Source: Flavobacteriaceae bacterium (lineage in GTDB: Bacteria > Bacteroidota > Bacteroidia > Flavobacteriales > Flavobacteriaceae). Taken from it: a DNA stretch of 60,812 nucleotides. The position numbers and the translations under genes are program-made. Shown here piece after piece: positions 1-7,401 of this stretch. Each line of letters starts with the position of its first letter. Within the stretch, counting starts at the first letter, position 1. The stretch is taken from contig JAQXBT010000036.1 in assembly GCA_029252265.1 (NCBI GenBank), forward strand, positions 1 through 60,812. Reading direction: 5' to 3'. The notes beneath the pieces were generated by a model. The model was not told the DNA's origin and ran no database searches. It worked only from the letters and a program-made list of their open reading frames with translations.

Positions 1-49
1 AGGAATAATAAAAAAGGATTGAAATCAACTTTAAAAATATATAAATCAA

Positions 50-82
50 CGTTAACGACTTGTTATCAACCTGTTAACAAGA
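50..82. promoter_or_regulatory. Inverted-repeat cluster upstream of the first gene
   Basis: Two GTTAAC hexamers lie about 20 bases apart, and the arms CTTGTTA and TAACAAG form a 7-bp inverted repeat between 58 and 81. They sit just upstream of the ATG at 104, where an operator of a mobile-element gene would be expected. No factor can be named. The first 50 bases hold nothing else recognisable. Confidence 0.3.
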
Positions 83-103
83 TGTTCACTTAATATGTAA
101 ATT

Positions 104-487
104 ATGAATTTAGAACAAAATAAGTTTAAAACCATCACTATTGGAACTCGCGTCACTGCAATCCAAAAAAAAATATATTTAGAAATTGCCCAAAAAAATA
201 ATTTGTGTTTGTCAGAATGGATTTTCTCTCTTTTACAAATGTATTCCAATGGCTATGAATCCTATGGCAAACCAACTTCTGAAATGATAGCAAAGGAAGA
301 AGTGATTGAAAAATTACATTTAAAAATAAAATCATTAAAAAAGGACAGAAATAACGACTTTCAAATTATTCAATGTTTAATTAATAAAATAGATCATTTA
401 GAAAATAGACTAAACTTCGCTAAAACATTTTCAGCTATTAAAACGCAGCATATCGATATGTTGAATGATGAAATAGTAAACTCCTAA
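104..487 (+). CDS. Hypothetical protein, possible ribbon-helix-helix N-terminus plus coiled coil
   Basis: I do not recognise this 127-aa protein. Residues about 8-45 alternate a short beta-like stretch (TITIGTRVT) with two helices, a pattern compatible with a ribbon-helix-helix DNA-binding fold as in plasmid mobilisation or accessory proteins. Residues 60-125 are rich in K, E, I and L with heptad spacing, predicting a coiled coil. It precedes the MerR-like gene and the recombinase on the same strand, so it probably belongs to the same mobile element. The stop codon overlaps the left edge of the palindrome at 486-513. The DNA-binding idea is inference; only the coiled-coil character is directly visible. 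Confidence 0.6.
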   Translation: MNLEQNKFKTITIGTRVTAIQKKIYLEIAQKNNLCLSEWIFSLLQMYSNGYESYGKPTSEMIAKEEVIEKLHLKIKSLKKDRNNDFQIIQCLINKIDHLENRLNFAKTFSAIKTQHIDMLNDEIVNS

Positions 488-513
488 TTTATTTGTAATA
501 TTACAAATAAATT
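486..513. promoter_or_regulatory. 28-bp perfect palindrome (putative operator)
   Basis: The 28 bases are a perfect inverted repeat with no loop, half-site AATTTATTTGTAAT. The palindrome covers the -33 TTG (493-495) and most of the 19-bp spacer of the promoter that drives the MerR-like gene at 541. There is no T-run, so it is not an intrinsic terminator. Its position suggests an operator for an autoregulator. Confidence 0.6.
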
Positions 514-522
514 GTATATTTG
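493..522 (+). promoter_or_regulatory. Flavobacterial promoter for the MerR-like gene
   Basis: TTG at 493-495, a 19-base spacer and TATATTTG at 515-522 match the Bacteroidota primary-sigma consensus TTG-N17-23-TAnnTTTG. The predicted start of transcription is near 529, giving a leader of about 12 bases before the ATG at 541. Confidence 0.6.
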
Positions 523-540
523 GGTTTATAAATTTTAAAA

Positions 541-1476
541 ATGGAAATAGATCTAACAGCTTTTTATGGAAATAAATCGTTACCCCAAGAATTTAGAACC
601 TACATATACACTCCTTTTTTATTAAAAACCCGATTAAATATCGTCTATACAGACCTCATAAATTGGGAACGTTCAGGTCTGTTAAACATCGACTATGGCG
701 TTGATATAGACAAAACGCAGTACAAATCCACAGCCTTGTGCTTTATGGAGTATGTATGGCTCAGTATCATCGCTGAATTACGTTCCTTTGGATTTAGCTA
801 TGACCAGATAAATGAATTTGGAGAGTTGCTCACACAACCTATAACCGTATCGATGTTAAAAGCCGCCTATGAAGGCAATCCCCATTTTTTTGAAGCGACC
901 TATGACTCAAATAATGCGAAAGCCAATTTAAAAAAACTAAAAGAATTTAAAACAAGCCAAACATCATCCTATATTACCTTATTAGAATATCTGGTCAAAG
1001 ACACCATTTTAAACAAACAACAGCTAAGAATACTATTTTTCAAAAACCCAACCGCTTTCGAAATTGTAAATAAATCCAGCCTTTTGGAAATGAACGCCAA
1101 TCCCAATCCAGAATTAAAAGTAAAATTCAATCAAAAAATAGATCAATCGCATTTTAGCTTCTCATTAAGCGCCCTCACACAAAAATACCTAGACACAGCA
1201 CATACAGACTTTTCATCTGATCATTTAGATATTTTAAGCCCCGTAGAACATAAAATCATGACACTCATCCGACAACGCTACAATCAGCTCTTGGATGTAA
1301 AAATTAGTTACCAAAATAAATCAGCCATTCGTATCGAATTAAAAACCCTTCAAAAATCCATAGCAGAGAAGCGTATCATAGAATACTTAAACAAAGGCGA
1401 TTACGGTACTTTAGAATTTAAAGCCGTAGACGGAAATATTATCCGCTTTGAAAAAACAGAAACACATAAATTATAA
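541..1476 (+). CDS. MerR-like helix-turn-helix protein of a mobile element
   Basis: This is a 311-aa protein. Residues about 30-95 resemble a MerR-type winged helix: a recognition-like segment (DLINWERSGLL) followed by the helix ELRSFGFSYDQINEF, which parallels the MerR motif of a helix ending in LGFSLEEI. The remaining 200 residues are helical and charged without a recognised domain; residues 240-300 could form a coiled coil, as in MerR dimerisation helices. The promoter just upstream has a 19-bp spacer overlapped by a 28-bp palindrome, the configuration MerR regulators act on, so autoregulation is plausible. The gene is co-directional with the downstream recombinase. The exact role (element regulator, excision factor or replication protein) is unknown. 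Confidence 0.6.
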   Translation: MEIDLTAFYGNKSLPQEFRTYIYTPFLLKTRLNIVYTDLINWERSGLLNIDYGVDIDKTQYKSTALCFMEYVWLSIIAELRSFGFSYDQINEFGELLTQPITVSMLKAAYEGNPHFFEATYDSNNAKANLKKLKEFKTSQTSSYITLLEYLVKDTILNKQQLRILFFKNPTAFEIVNKSSLLEMNANPNPELKVKFNQKIDQSHFSFSLSALTQKYLDTAHTDFSSDHLDILSPVEHKIMTLIRQRYNQLLDVKISYQNKSAIRIELKTLQKSIAEKRIIEYLNKGDYGTLEFKAVDGNIIRFEKTETHKL

Positions 1477-1567
1477 AATACCACTAGAAAACAGATACTC
1501 AAACCACGAGATCAACCAGCTACAAGCAACCCCTATTGAAACCCTCAAAGGAATTGCACATGTCTAA
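1448..1567 (+). CDS. Possible 39-aa ORF overlapping the MerR-like gene
   Basis: This open frame starts at a TTG and overlaps the last 29 bases of the preceding gene in another frame. The composition (lysine, asparagine, isoleucine-rich, ending ETLKGIAHV) resembles the neighbouring proteins rather than random translation. There is no clear ribosome binding site, and 39 codons can arise by chance, so this is tentative. Confidence 0.25.
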   Translation: MKKQKHINYKIPLENRYSNHEINQLQATPIETLKGIAHV

Positions 1568-1572
1568 AAAAC

Positions 1573-1716
1573 ATGTTAAGTATAACGAAAGCAAAAACAC
1601 TATTAAACAAAAACCAAGTACATCAATTAACAAACCAGGAAGTCGAACAAGTGATTGCATTTTTAACCCTTTTAGGAAAGATAAGAATGCTCACCCTTAA
1701 AACCCAAGAGAAATGA
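1573..1716 (+). CDS. 47-aa small protein translationally coupled to the recombinase
   Basis: An ATG-initiated 47-codon ORF whose TGA stop overlaps the recombinase ATG as ATGA (1713-1716). That overlap is a typical signature of translational coupling and supports a real gene in the same operon. The product is one or two amphipathic helices with no cysteines and no known domain. It could act as an accessory or regulatory peptide of the recombinase, but nothing in the sequence proves that. Confidence 0.5.
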   Translation: MLSITKAKTLLNKNQVHQLTNQEVEQVIAFLTLLGKIRMLTLKTQEK

Positions 1717-3299
1717 AACGTGCAATTATCATGTCCCGCGTCAGCAGCGAAGAACAAGCTAAAGGTTTTAGTTTATCTGTTCAGTTAGAACAACTAACGA
1801 ACTATTGTCAACGTCATTCCCTAGAAATTGTTCGGCATTACAGAGAAGACCACTCAGCTAAAGACTTTAACCGTCCAGAGTTCAAGAAACTCTTAGCCTT
1901 TGCTAAAAAGAACAAAGGAACCATTGATTACCTACTAGTCACCACTTGGGACCGTTTTTCTAGAAATGTAACCGATTCATTTGTGATGATTCGGCAACTA
2001 AAAAACATCGGTATAGAAGTACAAGCCATTGAACAACCCATAGACTTCACCATTCCAGAAAGTAAAGCCATGCTAGCAATTAACCTAGTATTTCCTGAAA
2101 TCGACAACGACCGTAGATCCATTAAAATCAGAGGTGGCATAAGAGGCTCCTTAAAAGCAGGGCGTTGGTGTAGGCGAGCACCTATGGGATATCAAAACAA
2201 ACGAGACGGCCAGAACAAGCCAATTATGATACCAAGCGATAAAGCCCCTTTTATTCAATATGCTTTTGATGCCATTGAAAAAGGAAAAAACCAATCTCTG
2301 ATACGTCAAGAACTCCTAAAGAAAGGCTATAAAATCAGTAGAAACAATATGTCCTTGTTACTAAGAAACCCAATTTATATTGGTAAAATAATACTTCCAG
2401 CGTATGAAAACGAAAAAGAAACCTTGGTAGAAGGAATACACGAGTCCATAATAAGTGAACGTCAATTTTATAATGTTCAAAACATACTTCAAAATAGAAG
2501 GCGAAAACAAAAAACACCCATCTATAATTCATTGCGAGAGGAGCTCCCTTTAAGAGGCAAGTTACACTGCTCAAAATGTGATTCAAAAATGACAGGCAGC
2601 CCATCACGAAGCAGTAATGGAACCCAATATTTCTATTACCATTGCAACCATTGCAAAAAAGAACGCTACAATGCACACCTAGTAAACAACACTTTTGAAT
2701 CGATCTTAAATGACTTTGTATTTACAAAAAACAGCAAAACACTCTATAAGGAACTAATGCAATCCCTGTTGATTAATGACGATACAGAAACATTGAAAAG
2801 AATCCAAAAACTAAAAAACAACAAGCAGCAATTAGACACACGTATTGAAAAACTACAAGACTTATTAGTAGACGGTACAATAGATTCAGAAGCCTATTCT
2901 AAAACCTACAGTCGATATACAACTCAAAAGGAAGATATAGTGTCAGAACTAGAAGGGTTAAAAATGTCAAATACAACATTCAAAAAGCAATTTGATGTGG
3001 CTTTTGACGCTTTAGATAATTTTAAACAAACCTATACAGAGAGTCGTATTGAAGACAAATCCATACTAATTAGTTCGATATTTCCAGAATCTTTACAATT
3101 TGACGGAAAAAAATGTCGAACTCCAAGAATCAATGATGTTTTGAGGTATATCTTACAGATAGACAAAGACTTACCGAAAAATAAAACGGGACAAATCTCA
3201 AGTAATTTGAGTTTGTCCCGTTTAGTGGAGTCGCCGAGAATCGAACTCGGGTCCAAACAAGCTAATAAAAAGCCTTCTACACGTTTAGTTTTTAATTGA
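1713..3299 (+). CDS. Large serine recombinase (resolvase/invertase superfamily integrase)
   Basis: The resolvase domain covers residues 1-145: the catalytic serine is in MSRVSSEEQAKG, and TTWDRFSRN carries conserved active-site arginines. It is followed by the Recombinase domain (about 150-260, with WCRRAPMGY), a zinc beta-ribbon (LHCSKCDSKMTG and YYHCNHCKKER, two Cys pairs, about 285-320) and a coiled-coil insert (about 350-410). This is the architecture of phage and ICE large serine integrases. The last 25 or so residues, from VESPRIELG onward, are antisense to the 3' end of tmRNA, so the element apparently sits against ssrA. The ORF is translationally coupled to the 47-aa ORF upstream. The protein should integrate and excise the element whose right boundary is here. 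Confidence 0.9.
   Translation: MKRAIIMSRVSSEEQAKGFSLSVQLEQLTNYCQRHSLEIVRHYREDHSAKDFNRPEFKKLLAFAKKNKGTIDYLLVTTWDRFSRNVTDSFVMIRQLKNIGIEVQAIEQPIDFTIPESKAMLAINLVFPEIDNDRRSIKIRGGIRGSLKAGRWCRRAPMGYQNKRDGQNKPIMIPSDKAPFIQYAFDAIEKGKNQSLIRQELLKKGYKISRNNMSLLLRNPIYIGKIILPAYENEKETLVEGIHESIISERQFYNVQNILQNRRRKQKTPIYNSLREELPLRGKLHCSKCDSKMTGSPSRSSNGTQYFYYHCNHCKKERYNAHLVNNTFESILNDFVFTKNSKTLYKELMQSLLINDDTETLKRIQKLKNNKQQLDTRIEKLQDLLVDGTIDSEAYSKTYSRYTTQKEDIVSELEGLKMSNTTFKKQFDVAFDALDNFKQTYTESRIEDKSILISSIFPESLQFDGKKCRTPRINDVLRYILQIDKDLPKNKTGQISSNLSLSRLVESPRIELGSKQANKKPSTRLVFN
3186..3221 (-). terminator. Intrinsic terminator of tmRNA
   Basis: A strong stem (arms ACGGGACAAA and TTTGTCCCGT, extended by CTCAA/TTGAG) is followed on the minus strand by TTTTATTTTT. 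It lies immediately downstream of the tmRNA 3' end and is embedded in the C-terminal codons of the convergent recombinase ORF. Confidence 0.8.
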
Positions 3300-3616
3300 T
3301 TGTCGGAAATAAACTGACTAAAAACGGCCCACTTATTTCTTAGCTTTTTTAATTTCGAATCCCTACCAAAGCCTTAGAGAATCTAGGTTGACATTTACGA
3401 TGTCTCAAAATTGAACGCCGTGAACCAAGGCTTTCAGGAGACATTCAGCTTGCACACCTAGTGTGCCGAGGCTCATCCTACTATAATTCGGATTAAGCAG
3501 CTAAAGCGTAGTTATTCTCGCCGTTTAAAAGTTGATATGGACTTTAACGTGTATCAATATCATCACACGACGTGCTTACAGTTTAGTAGATCTCGCTGTC
3601 AATACCAGTCGACCCC
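3226..3616 (-). ncRNA. ssrA: Transfer-messenger RNA (tmRNA)
   Basis: On the minus strand the 5' end GGGGTCG pairs with the 3' CGACTCC (with the G3-U wobble typical of alanine tRNA identity), followed by discriminator A. The T-arm is CGAGTTCGATTCTCG. The tag reading frame reads GENNYALAA then TAA, around 3505-3535, the expected proteolysis tag ending in ALAA. The CCA is not encoded, so it must be added by the CCA enzyme, which is encoded at 20069. With SmpB, tmRNA rescues stalled ribosomes. At 391 nt the length is normal for Bacteroidota. The integrated element abuts its 3' end. Confidence 0.95.
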
Positions 3617-3647
3617 ATTACTATAATTGTCCTCCGAAGAGAGGAGG

Positions 3648-3676
3648 CAAAGTTACAAAAAAACTTGTGCAACCAA
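3648..3676 (-). promoter_or_regulatory. Promoter of tmRNA
   Basis: On the minus strand there is TTG (3674-3676), an 18-base spacer and TAACTTTG (3648-3655), an exact fit to TTG-N-TAnnTTTG. The predicted transcription start near 3641 gives a 25-base 5' leader, which would be removed to give the mature end at 3616. Confidence 0.7.
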
Positions 3677-3725
3677 TCAATTCCTTTTACTTTCGTAAAA
3701 AATAGTTAATATTAGTTATCTGCCT

Positions 3726-4931
3726 ATGAAGTTTGCTATCATTCAAGAACGAAAATCTCCACCAGATAGACGTGTAGTTTTAGACCCAATATCGTGCCAA
3801 AAGTTTCTTTCTGATTTCCCATCGGCAGAATTACTTATTGAAACTTCACCTATTCGTGCTTTTACAGACGCTGCGTATACCAACGCAGGTTTAGAGGTTG
3901 TGACGGATGTTAGTGCAGCGGATGTATTAATAGGCGTGAAAGAAGTCCCAATTGAAGCCCTCATCCCTAATAAAAGCTATTTCTTTTTTAGTCATACCAT
4001 CAAAAAACAACCCTATAATCGAAAGTTGCTTCAAGCGATTTTAGATAAAAATATTACGTTGTATGACCACGAAACCTTGGTGAGTGAACAAAACCACCGA
4101 CTGATTGGATTTGGGTATTATGCAGGCGTTGTGGGCGCATACAATGGTATGCGAACCTTAGGGTTGAAGTTAGATATATTTGATTTACCTAAAGCGACCA
4201 CTCTTAATGGACGCGCCGCATTGAACGCACAATTGAATCAAATTACGCTTCCCAACCTAAAAATTATTTTAACGGGAACTGGACGTGTAGGGCAGGGGGC
4301 AAAAGAAATTTTAGACCATTTAAATATTAAAAAAGTGTCGGTGGATCAATTTTTAAATAAGAATTTCTCCGAAGCCGTGTATGTACAGTTAGATGTCTTT
4401 GATTATTGCGAACGTGTGGATGGAACGCATTTAGGAAAAGCAGATTTCTTTCAGCATCCAGAATCCTATCGATCAACCTTTGAGCGTTTTACGGCGGTTG
4501 CCAACCTGTTTATTGCGGGGCATTTTTATGGAAAAGGGGCCCCTGCATTTTTTACTCGAGCGCAAGCCAAAGCAGATACTTTTAAGTTGAGTGTTGTGGC
4601 AGACATCAGTTGTGATATCGATGGGCCAGTGGCCTGTACCATTCGACCGTCAACCATTGAAAGTCCTATTTACGGCTATGACCCAGAATCCGAAATGGAA
4701 GTGGACTTTAAAAATACGAATGCGATTGCGGTGATGGCTGTGGATAATTTACCTTGTGAATTGCCAAAAGATGCGAGTGAAGGTTTTGGGAAAACATTTT
4801 TAGATAAAATTATCCCTTCTTTTTTTAATGCCGATGCCTTTGGTATTTTGGAGCGTTCAAGAATGACCGCAAACGGACAACTTACTCCTGCATTTTCATA
4901 CCTTCAAAAGTTTGTCGATGGTACCAAATAG
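3726..4931 (+). CDS. Saccharopine dehydrogenase-like NAD-dependent oxidoreductase
   Basis: This is a 401-aa protein of the alanine dehydrogenase / transhydrogenase / LYS1 fold. The N-terminal domain opens with IQERKSPPDRRV, as in lysine-forming saccharopine dehydrogenases, and GYYAGVVGAYNG corresponds to the conserved inter-domain segment. The nucleotide-binding Rossmann motif is LTGTGRVGQGA (about residues 183-193). The family converts saccharopine, NAD+ and water to lysine and 2-oxoglutarate; in Bacteroidota the true substrate is not established. It lies near lysA (lysine biosynthesis), which fits a role in lysine metabolism. The ATG at 3726 directly follows the tmRNA promoter region, so the two are divergent. 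Confidence 0.75.
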   Translation: MKFAIIQERKSPPDRRVVLDPISCQKFLSDFPSAELLIETSPIRAFTDAAYTNAGLEVVTDVSAADVLIGVKEVPIEALIPNKSYFFFSHTIKKQPYNRKLLQAILDKNITLYDHETLVSEQNHRLIGFGYYAGVVGAYNGMRTLGLKLDIFDLPKATTLNGRAALNAQLNQITLPNLKIILTGTGRVGQGAKEILDHLNIKKVSVDQFLNKNFSEAVYVQLDVFDYCERVDGTHLGKADFFQHPESYRSTFERFTAVANLFIAGHFYGKGAPAFFTRAQAKADTFKLSVVADISCDIDGPVACTIRPSTIESPIYGYDPESEMEVDFKNTNAIAVMAVDNLPCELPKDASEGFGKTFLDKIIPSFFNADAFGILERSRMTANGQLTPAFSYLQKFVDGTK

Positions 4932-4940
4932 AATTTAAAA

Positions 4941-4965
4941 AAGCCCGTCCGAATGGACAGGCTTT
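4941..4965 (-). terminator. Intrinsic terminator after the cold shock gene
   Basis: The stem AAAGCCTGTCC / GGACGGGCTTT (one G-U pair) with loop ATTC is followed by a T-run on the minus strand, downstream of the cold shock gene. On the plus strand the same hairpin has one mismatch and could also end the upstream dehydrogenase transcript. Confidence 0.7.
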
Positions 4966-4990
4966 CTGTAAAAAATAATGTTTGTAATTA

Positions 4991-5182
4991 TTAGATAATT
5001 CTAACGTTTACTGCATTCATTCCTTTTCTACCTTCTTTTAATTCAAATTCAACTGCGTCACCTTCGTTAATCTCATCGATTAATCCAGTTACGTGTACAA
5101 AGTACTCAGTGTTTGAATCGTCTTCTGTAACGAACCCAAATCCTTTGGATGCGTTGAAAAATTTTACTGTACCGTTTTTCAC
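4991..5182 (-). CDS. Cold shock protein, CspA family
   Basis: A 63-aa single cold-shock domain. RNP1 is KGFGFV (about residues 13-18) and RNP2 is YFVHVTGL (about 27-34), the single-stranded nucleic acid binding face. It starts NGTVKFFNASKGFGF, the usual opening of CspA-type proteins. It should bind RNA and prevent secondary structure at low temperature, or act as a general RNA chaperone. A long AT-rich upstream leader (5183-5290) is compatible with a regulated 5' UTR, but no specific element is visible. Confidence 0.92.
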   Translation of the reverse strand: MKNGTVKFFNASKGFGFVTEDDSNTEYFVHVTGLIDEINEGDAVEFELKEGRKGMNAVNVRII

Positions 5183-5291
5183 TTGTATGATTTTTAGACT
5201 ACAAATGTAATATTATATTTAACGTGTGCACTCTTTTTAATATTTTATTAAGAATAATCTTAAAAATAAACACACATTAACCTTCTCAAAT

Positions 5292-6497
5292 CTAGAAGTC
5301 TACTAGAATTTGATTGGTCGTTAAGTCTTCAAAAACTTCACGTTTTCTAATCAAATGGGCTTTTTTATTGTACCATAAAACTTCTGCTGGTCGATATCGA
5401 GAGTTATAATTACTCGCCATCATGAAACAATAAGCACCAGCATTTTTAAAGGCCAACACATCTTCTTCTCTAATTTCATTGATACGTCTATTATTTGCAA
5501 AGGTATCCGTTTCACAAATATAGCCTACAACCGAGTAAAACCGTTCTCTTCCTTTTGGGTTTGAAATATTCACAATATCGTGTTGTGATCCGTAAAGCAT
5601 CGGGCGAATCAAATGATTAAACCCAGAATCAATTTGCGCAAAAACGGTTGAGGTTGTTTGTTTGATGGCATTCACTTTCGATAAAAAGTAACCAGATTCA
5701 CTCACAATAAATTTCCCAGGTTCAAATGCTAAAGTCACATCCTTCCCATAGTTTTTACAAAAGGTTTGAAAACGTTCTGTCAGTTTTTCACCCAATTCTT
5801 CTATATTTGTTTCGATGTCGTTGTCTGTGTAAGGTACTTTAAACCCAGATCCAAAATCAATAAATTCTAGATTATCAAATTGACGGGCTACGTCAAATAG
5901 AATTTCACTAGCTCGTAAAAATACATCAATATCTAAAATATCACTACCTGTGTGCATATGAATACCATTGATGGTCATCTTTGTGTTTTCAACAATCCGA
6001 AGTAATAAGGGCGTTTGATGAATGGAAATGCCAAATTTTGAGTCGATATGTCCGACCGAAATATTGGTATTTCCACCCGCCATAATGTGTGGATTGATTC
6101 GGATACATACAGGGACTTTTGGATGTTTGGTTCCAAATTGCTCCAATATAGAAAGGTTATCGATATTAATTTGAACCCCTAATTTTGCCACTTTTTCAAT
6201 TTCTTTTAAAGAGACACCATTGGGCGTATATATAATGTTTACAGGTTTAAATCCGGCATGAAGTCCCAATTGAACTTCCTGAATCGATACTGTATCTAGT
6301 CCTGCGCCTAGATGATTGATGAATTTTAGTACCGAAATATTTGTCAATGCTTTTGCCGCATAATTGACTTTTAAATGTTTGACCTTACTAAAGGCTGCAG
6401 TTAAACGCTTATACTGCGCTTCCATTTTGTGGGCATCATACACATAAACAGGACTTCCGTGTTCTTTTGCAATTTGTAATAAGGTACTTGATTTCAT
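5292..6497 (-). CDS. lysA: Diaminopimelate decarboxylase
   Basis: A 401-aa fold-III PLP decarboxylase that converts meso-diaminopimelate to L-lysine in the cytoplasm. The PLP lysine is in NYAAKALTN (about residue 48), the phosphate-binding glycine loop is FIDFGSGF, the substrate/dimer cysteine is in GYICETDTF, and the C-terminal PLP-binding tyrosine is in YNSRYRPAEV. The length matches the family. It is transcribed alone and away from the next gene. The window also encodes dapD at 31310, an earlier step of the same pathway, unlinked to lysA. Confidence 0.95.
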   Translation of the reverse strand: MKSSTLLQIAKEHGSPVYVYDAHKMEAQYKRLTAAFSKVKHLKVNYAAKALTNISVLKFINHLGAGLDTVSIQEVQLGLHAGFKPVNIIYTPNGVSLKEIEKVAKLGVQINIDNLSILEQFGTKHPKVPVCIRINPHIMAGGNTNISVGHIDSKFGISIHQTPLLLRIVENTKMTINGIHMHTGSDILDIDVFLRASEILFDVARQFDNLEFIDFGSGFKVPYTDNDIETNIEELGEKLTERFQTFCKNYGKDVTLAFEPGKFIVSESGYFLSKVNAIKQTTSTVFAQIDSGFNHLIRPMLYGSQHDIVNISNPKGRERFYSVVGYICETDTFANNRRINEIREEDVLAFKNAGAYCFMMASNYNSRYRPAEVLWYNKKAHLIRKREVFEDLTTNQILVDF

Positions 6498-6608
6498 GAG
6501 TTTGTTTTCAAAAGGTTTAACGAGGCAAACATATATTTAATGCGATTAAAAACCATATAAATATTAAAAAAATGCTATTTTTACACGAAATGTTAAATAA
6601 TAAACAAT

Positions 6609-7265
6609 TTGAAGACAATCGCTTCCTGTGTACAAGAAATATTAGTGTCAAGGCCTTTTTTAGAAGAAGCCCTCGCACGTGAGATTATAAATTTCTCGGC
6701 TTTAGCAAAAGATTTAAATGCGACCATTTCTGAAATGTTGAGAAAACCGGTAAAAGATGGCGCGATTACGATGGCTTTACGGCGCTACAATCAGCCTCTT
6801 ACTGTTAAAAATTCTGTTCAGCTAAAAACAATATTTAAAAACTTAGGAGACATCACAGTGCGCTCCAATTTAAGTGATTTCACATTTCAAAATTCTAAAA
6901 CCTTGATCAGGAGTCATTCAAAAGTGTTAGAAAAAATCAATACAAATCAACAAATATTTTATGCGTTCACACGCGGAATTTTTGAAAGTAATATTATTAT
7001 TTCTAGTTCAAAAAAAGACCGTCTTTTTGAAGTCTTTAAAGAAGAGACACTTATAGGGTCGCAAGATAGTCTTTCGGCCATCAGTATCAATTTGCCAAAA
7101 GGGAATTCTAAAATAGCTGGATTGTATTATCAAATATTTAAGCGTTTAGCGTGGGATAATGTTACCTTATACGAAGTCATTTCTACAACCAATGAGTTTA
7201 CCATCCTCGTAGAAGACCATTTAGTCGACAAAGCATTCTCGGTTATTAAAGGGTTAAAATATTAG
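6609..7265 (+). CDS. ACT-domain protein related to aspartate kinase regulatory regions
   Basis: A 218-aa protein. The C-terminal 70 residues (from about 148, SAISINLPKG... to NEFTILVEDHLVDKAFSVIKGL) read like an ACT domain of the aspartate-kinase type: a beta-alpha-beta start, an EVISTTNEFTILV strand and a terminal helix. The N-terminal half is helical (a possible winged helix, FSALAKDLN) and unassigned. No kinase domain is present. It lies between lysA and sucC, and a ligand-sensing role in amino-acid metabolism is inference. Initiation appears to be at TTG 6609, since an in-frame stop lies five codons upstream and there is no ATG nearby; the GTG at about 6651 is an alternative. Confidence 0.6.
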   Translation: MKTIASCVQEILVSRPFLEEALAREIINFSALAKDLNATISEMLRKPVKDGAITMALRRYNQPLTVKNSVQLKTIFKNLGDITVRSNLSDFTFQNSKTLIRSHSKVLEKINTNQQIFYAFTRGIFESNIIISSSKKDRLFEVFKEETLIGSQDSLSAISINLPKGNSKIAGLYYQIFKRLAWDNVTLYEVISTTNEFTILVEDHLVDKAFSVIKGLKY

Positions 7266-7310
7266 AAAGCTTCCAGAAATAAATTCTGATAAAATCATTA
7301 CTAAAAATTA

Positions 7311-7341
7311 TTGGTAAAACGCATTAGGTTAATTACTTTTG
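7311..7341 (+). promoter_or_regulatory. Promoter of sucC
   Basis: TTG (7311-7313), a 20-base spacer and TACTTTTG (7334-7341) fit the flavobacterial consensus. The predicted leader is about 54 bases. Confidence 0.6.
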
Positions 7342-7401
7342 TCGCAGTATAATTTCACAGACTTCTTCCTACGAGGAATAAAAAAATAAATCTATTTAAA
7401 G

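Noticed and set aside
486-513. Palindrome as a rho-independent terminator of the first gene
   Set aside because: It is A/T only, without loop or T-run; overlap with a promoter favours an operator.
3226-3299. The recombinase C-terminal residues VESPRIELGSK... as a genuine protein domain
   Set aside because: They are antisense translation of the tmRNA T-arm and acceptor; the SPRIELG string arises from reverse-strand tRNA-like sequence.
3226-3300. A separate tRNA gene at 3226-3300 on the minus strand
   Set aside because: The T-arm and acceptor belong to tmRNA; no anticodon arm is present, and the matching 5' half is at 3616 with a tag reading frame between.
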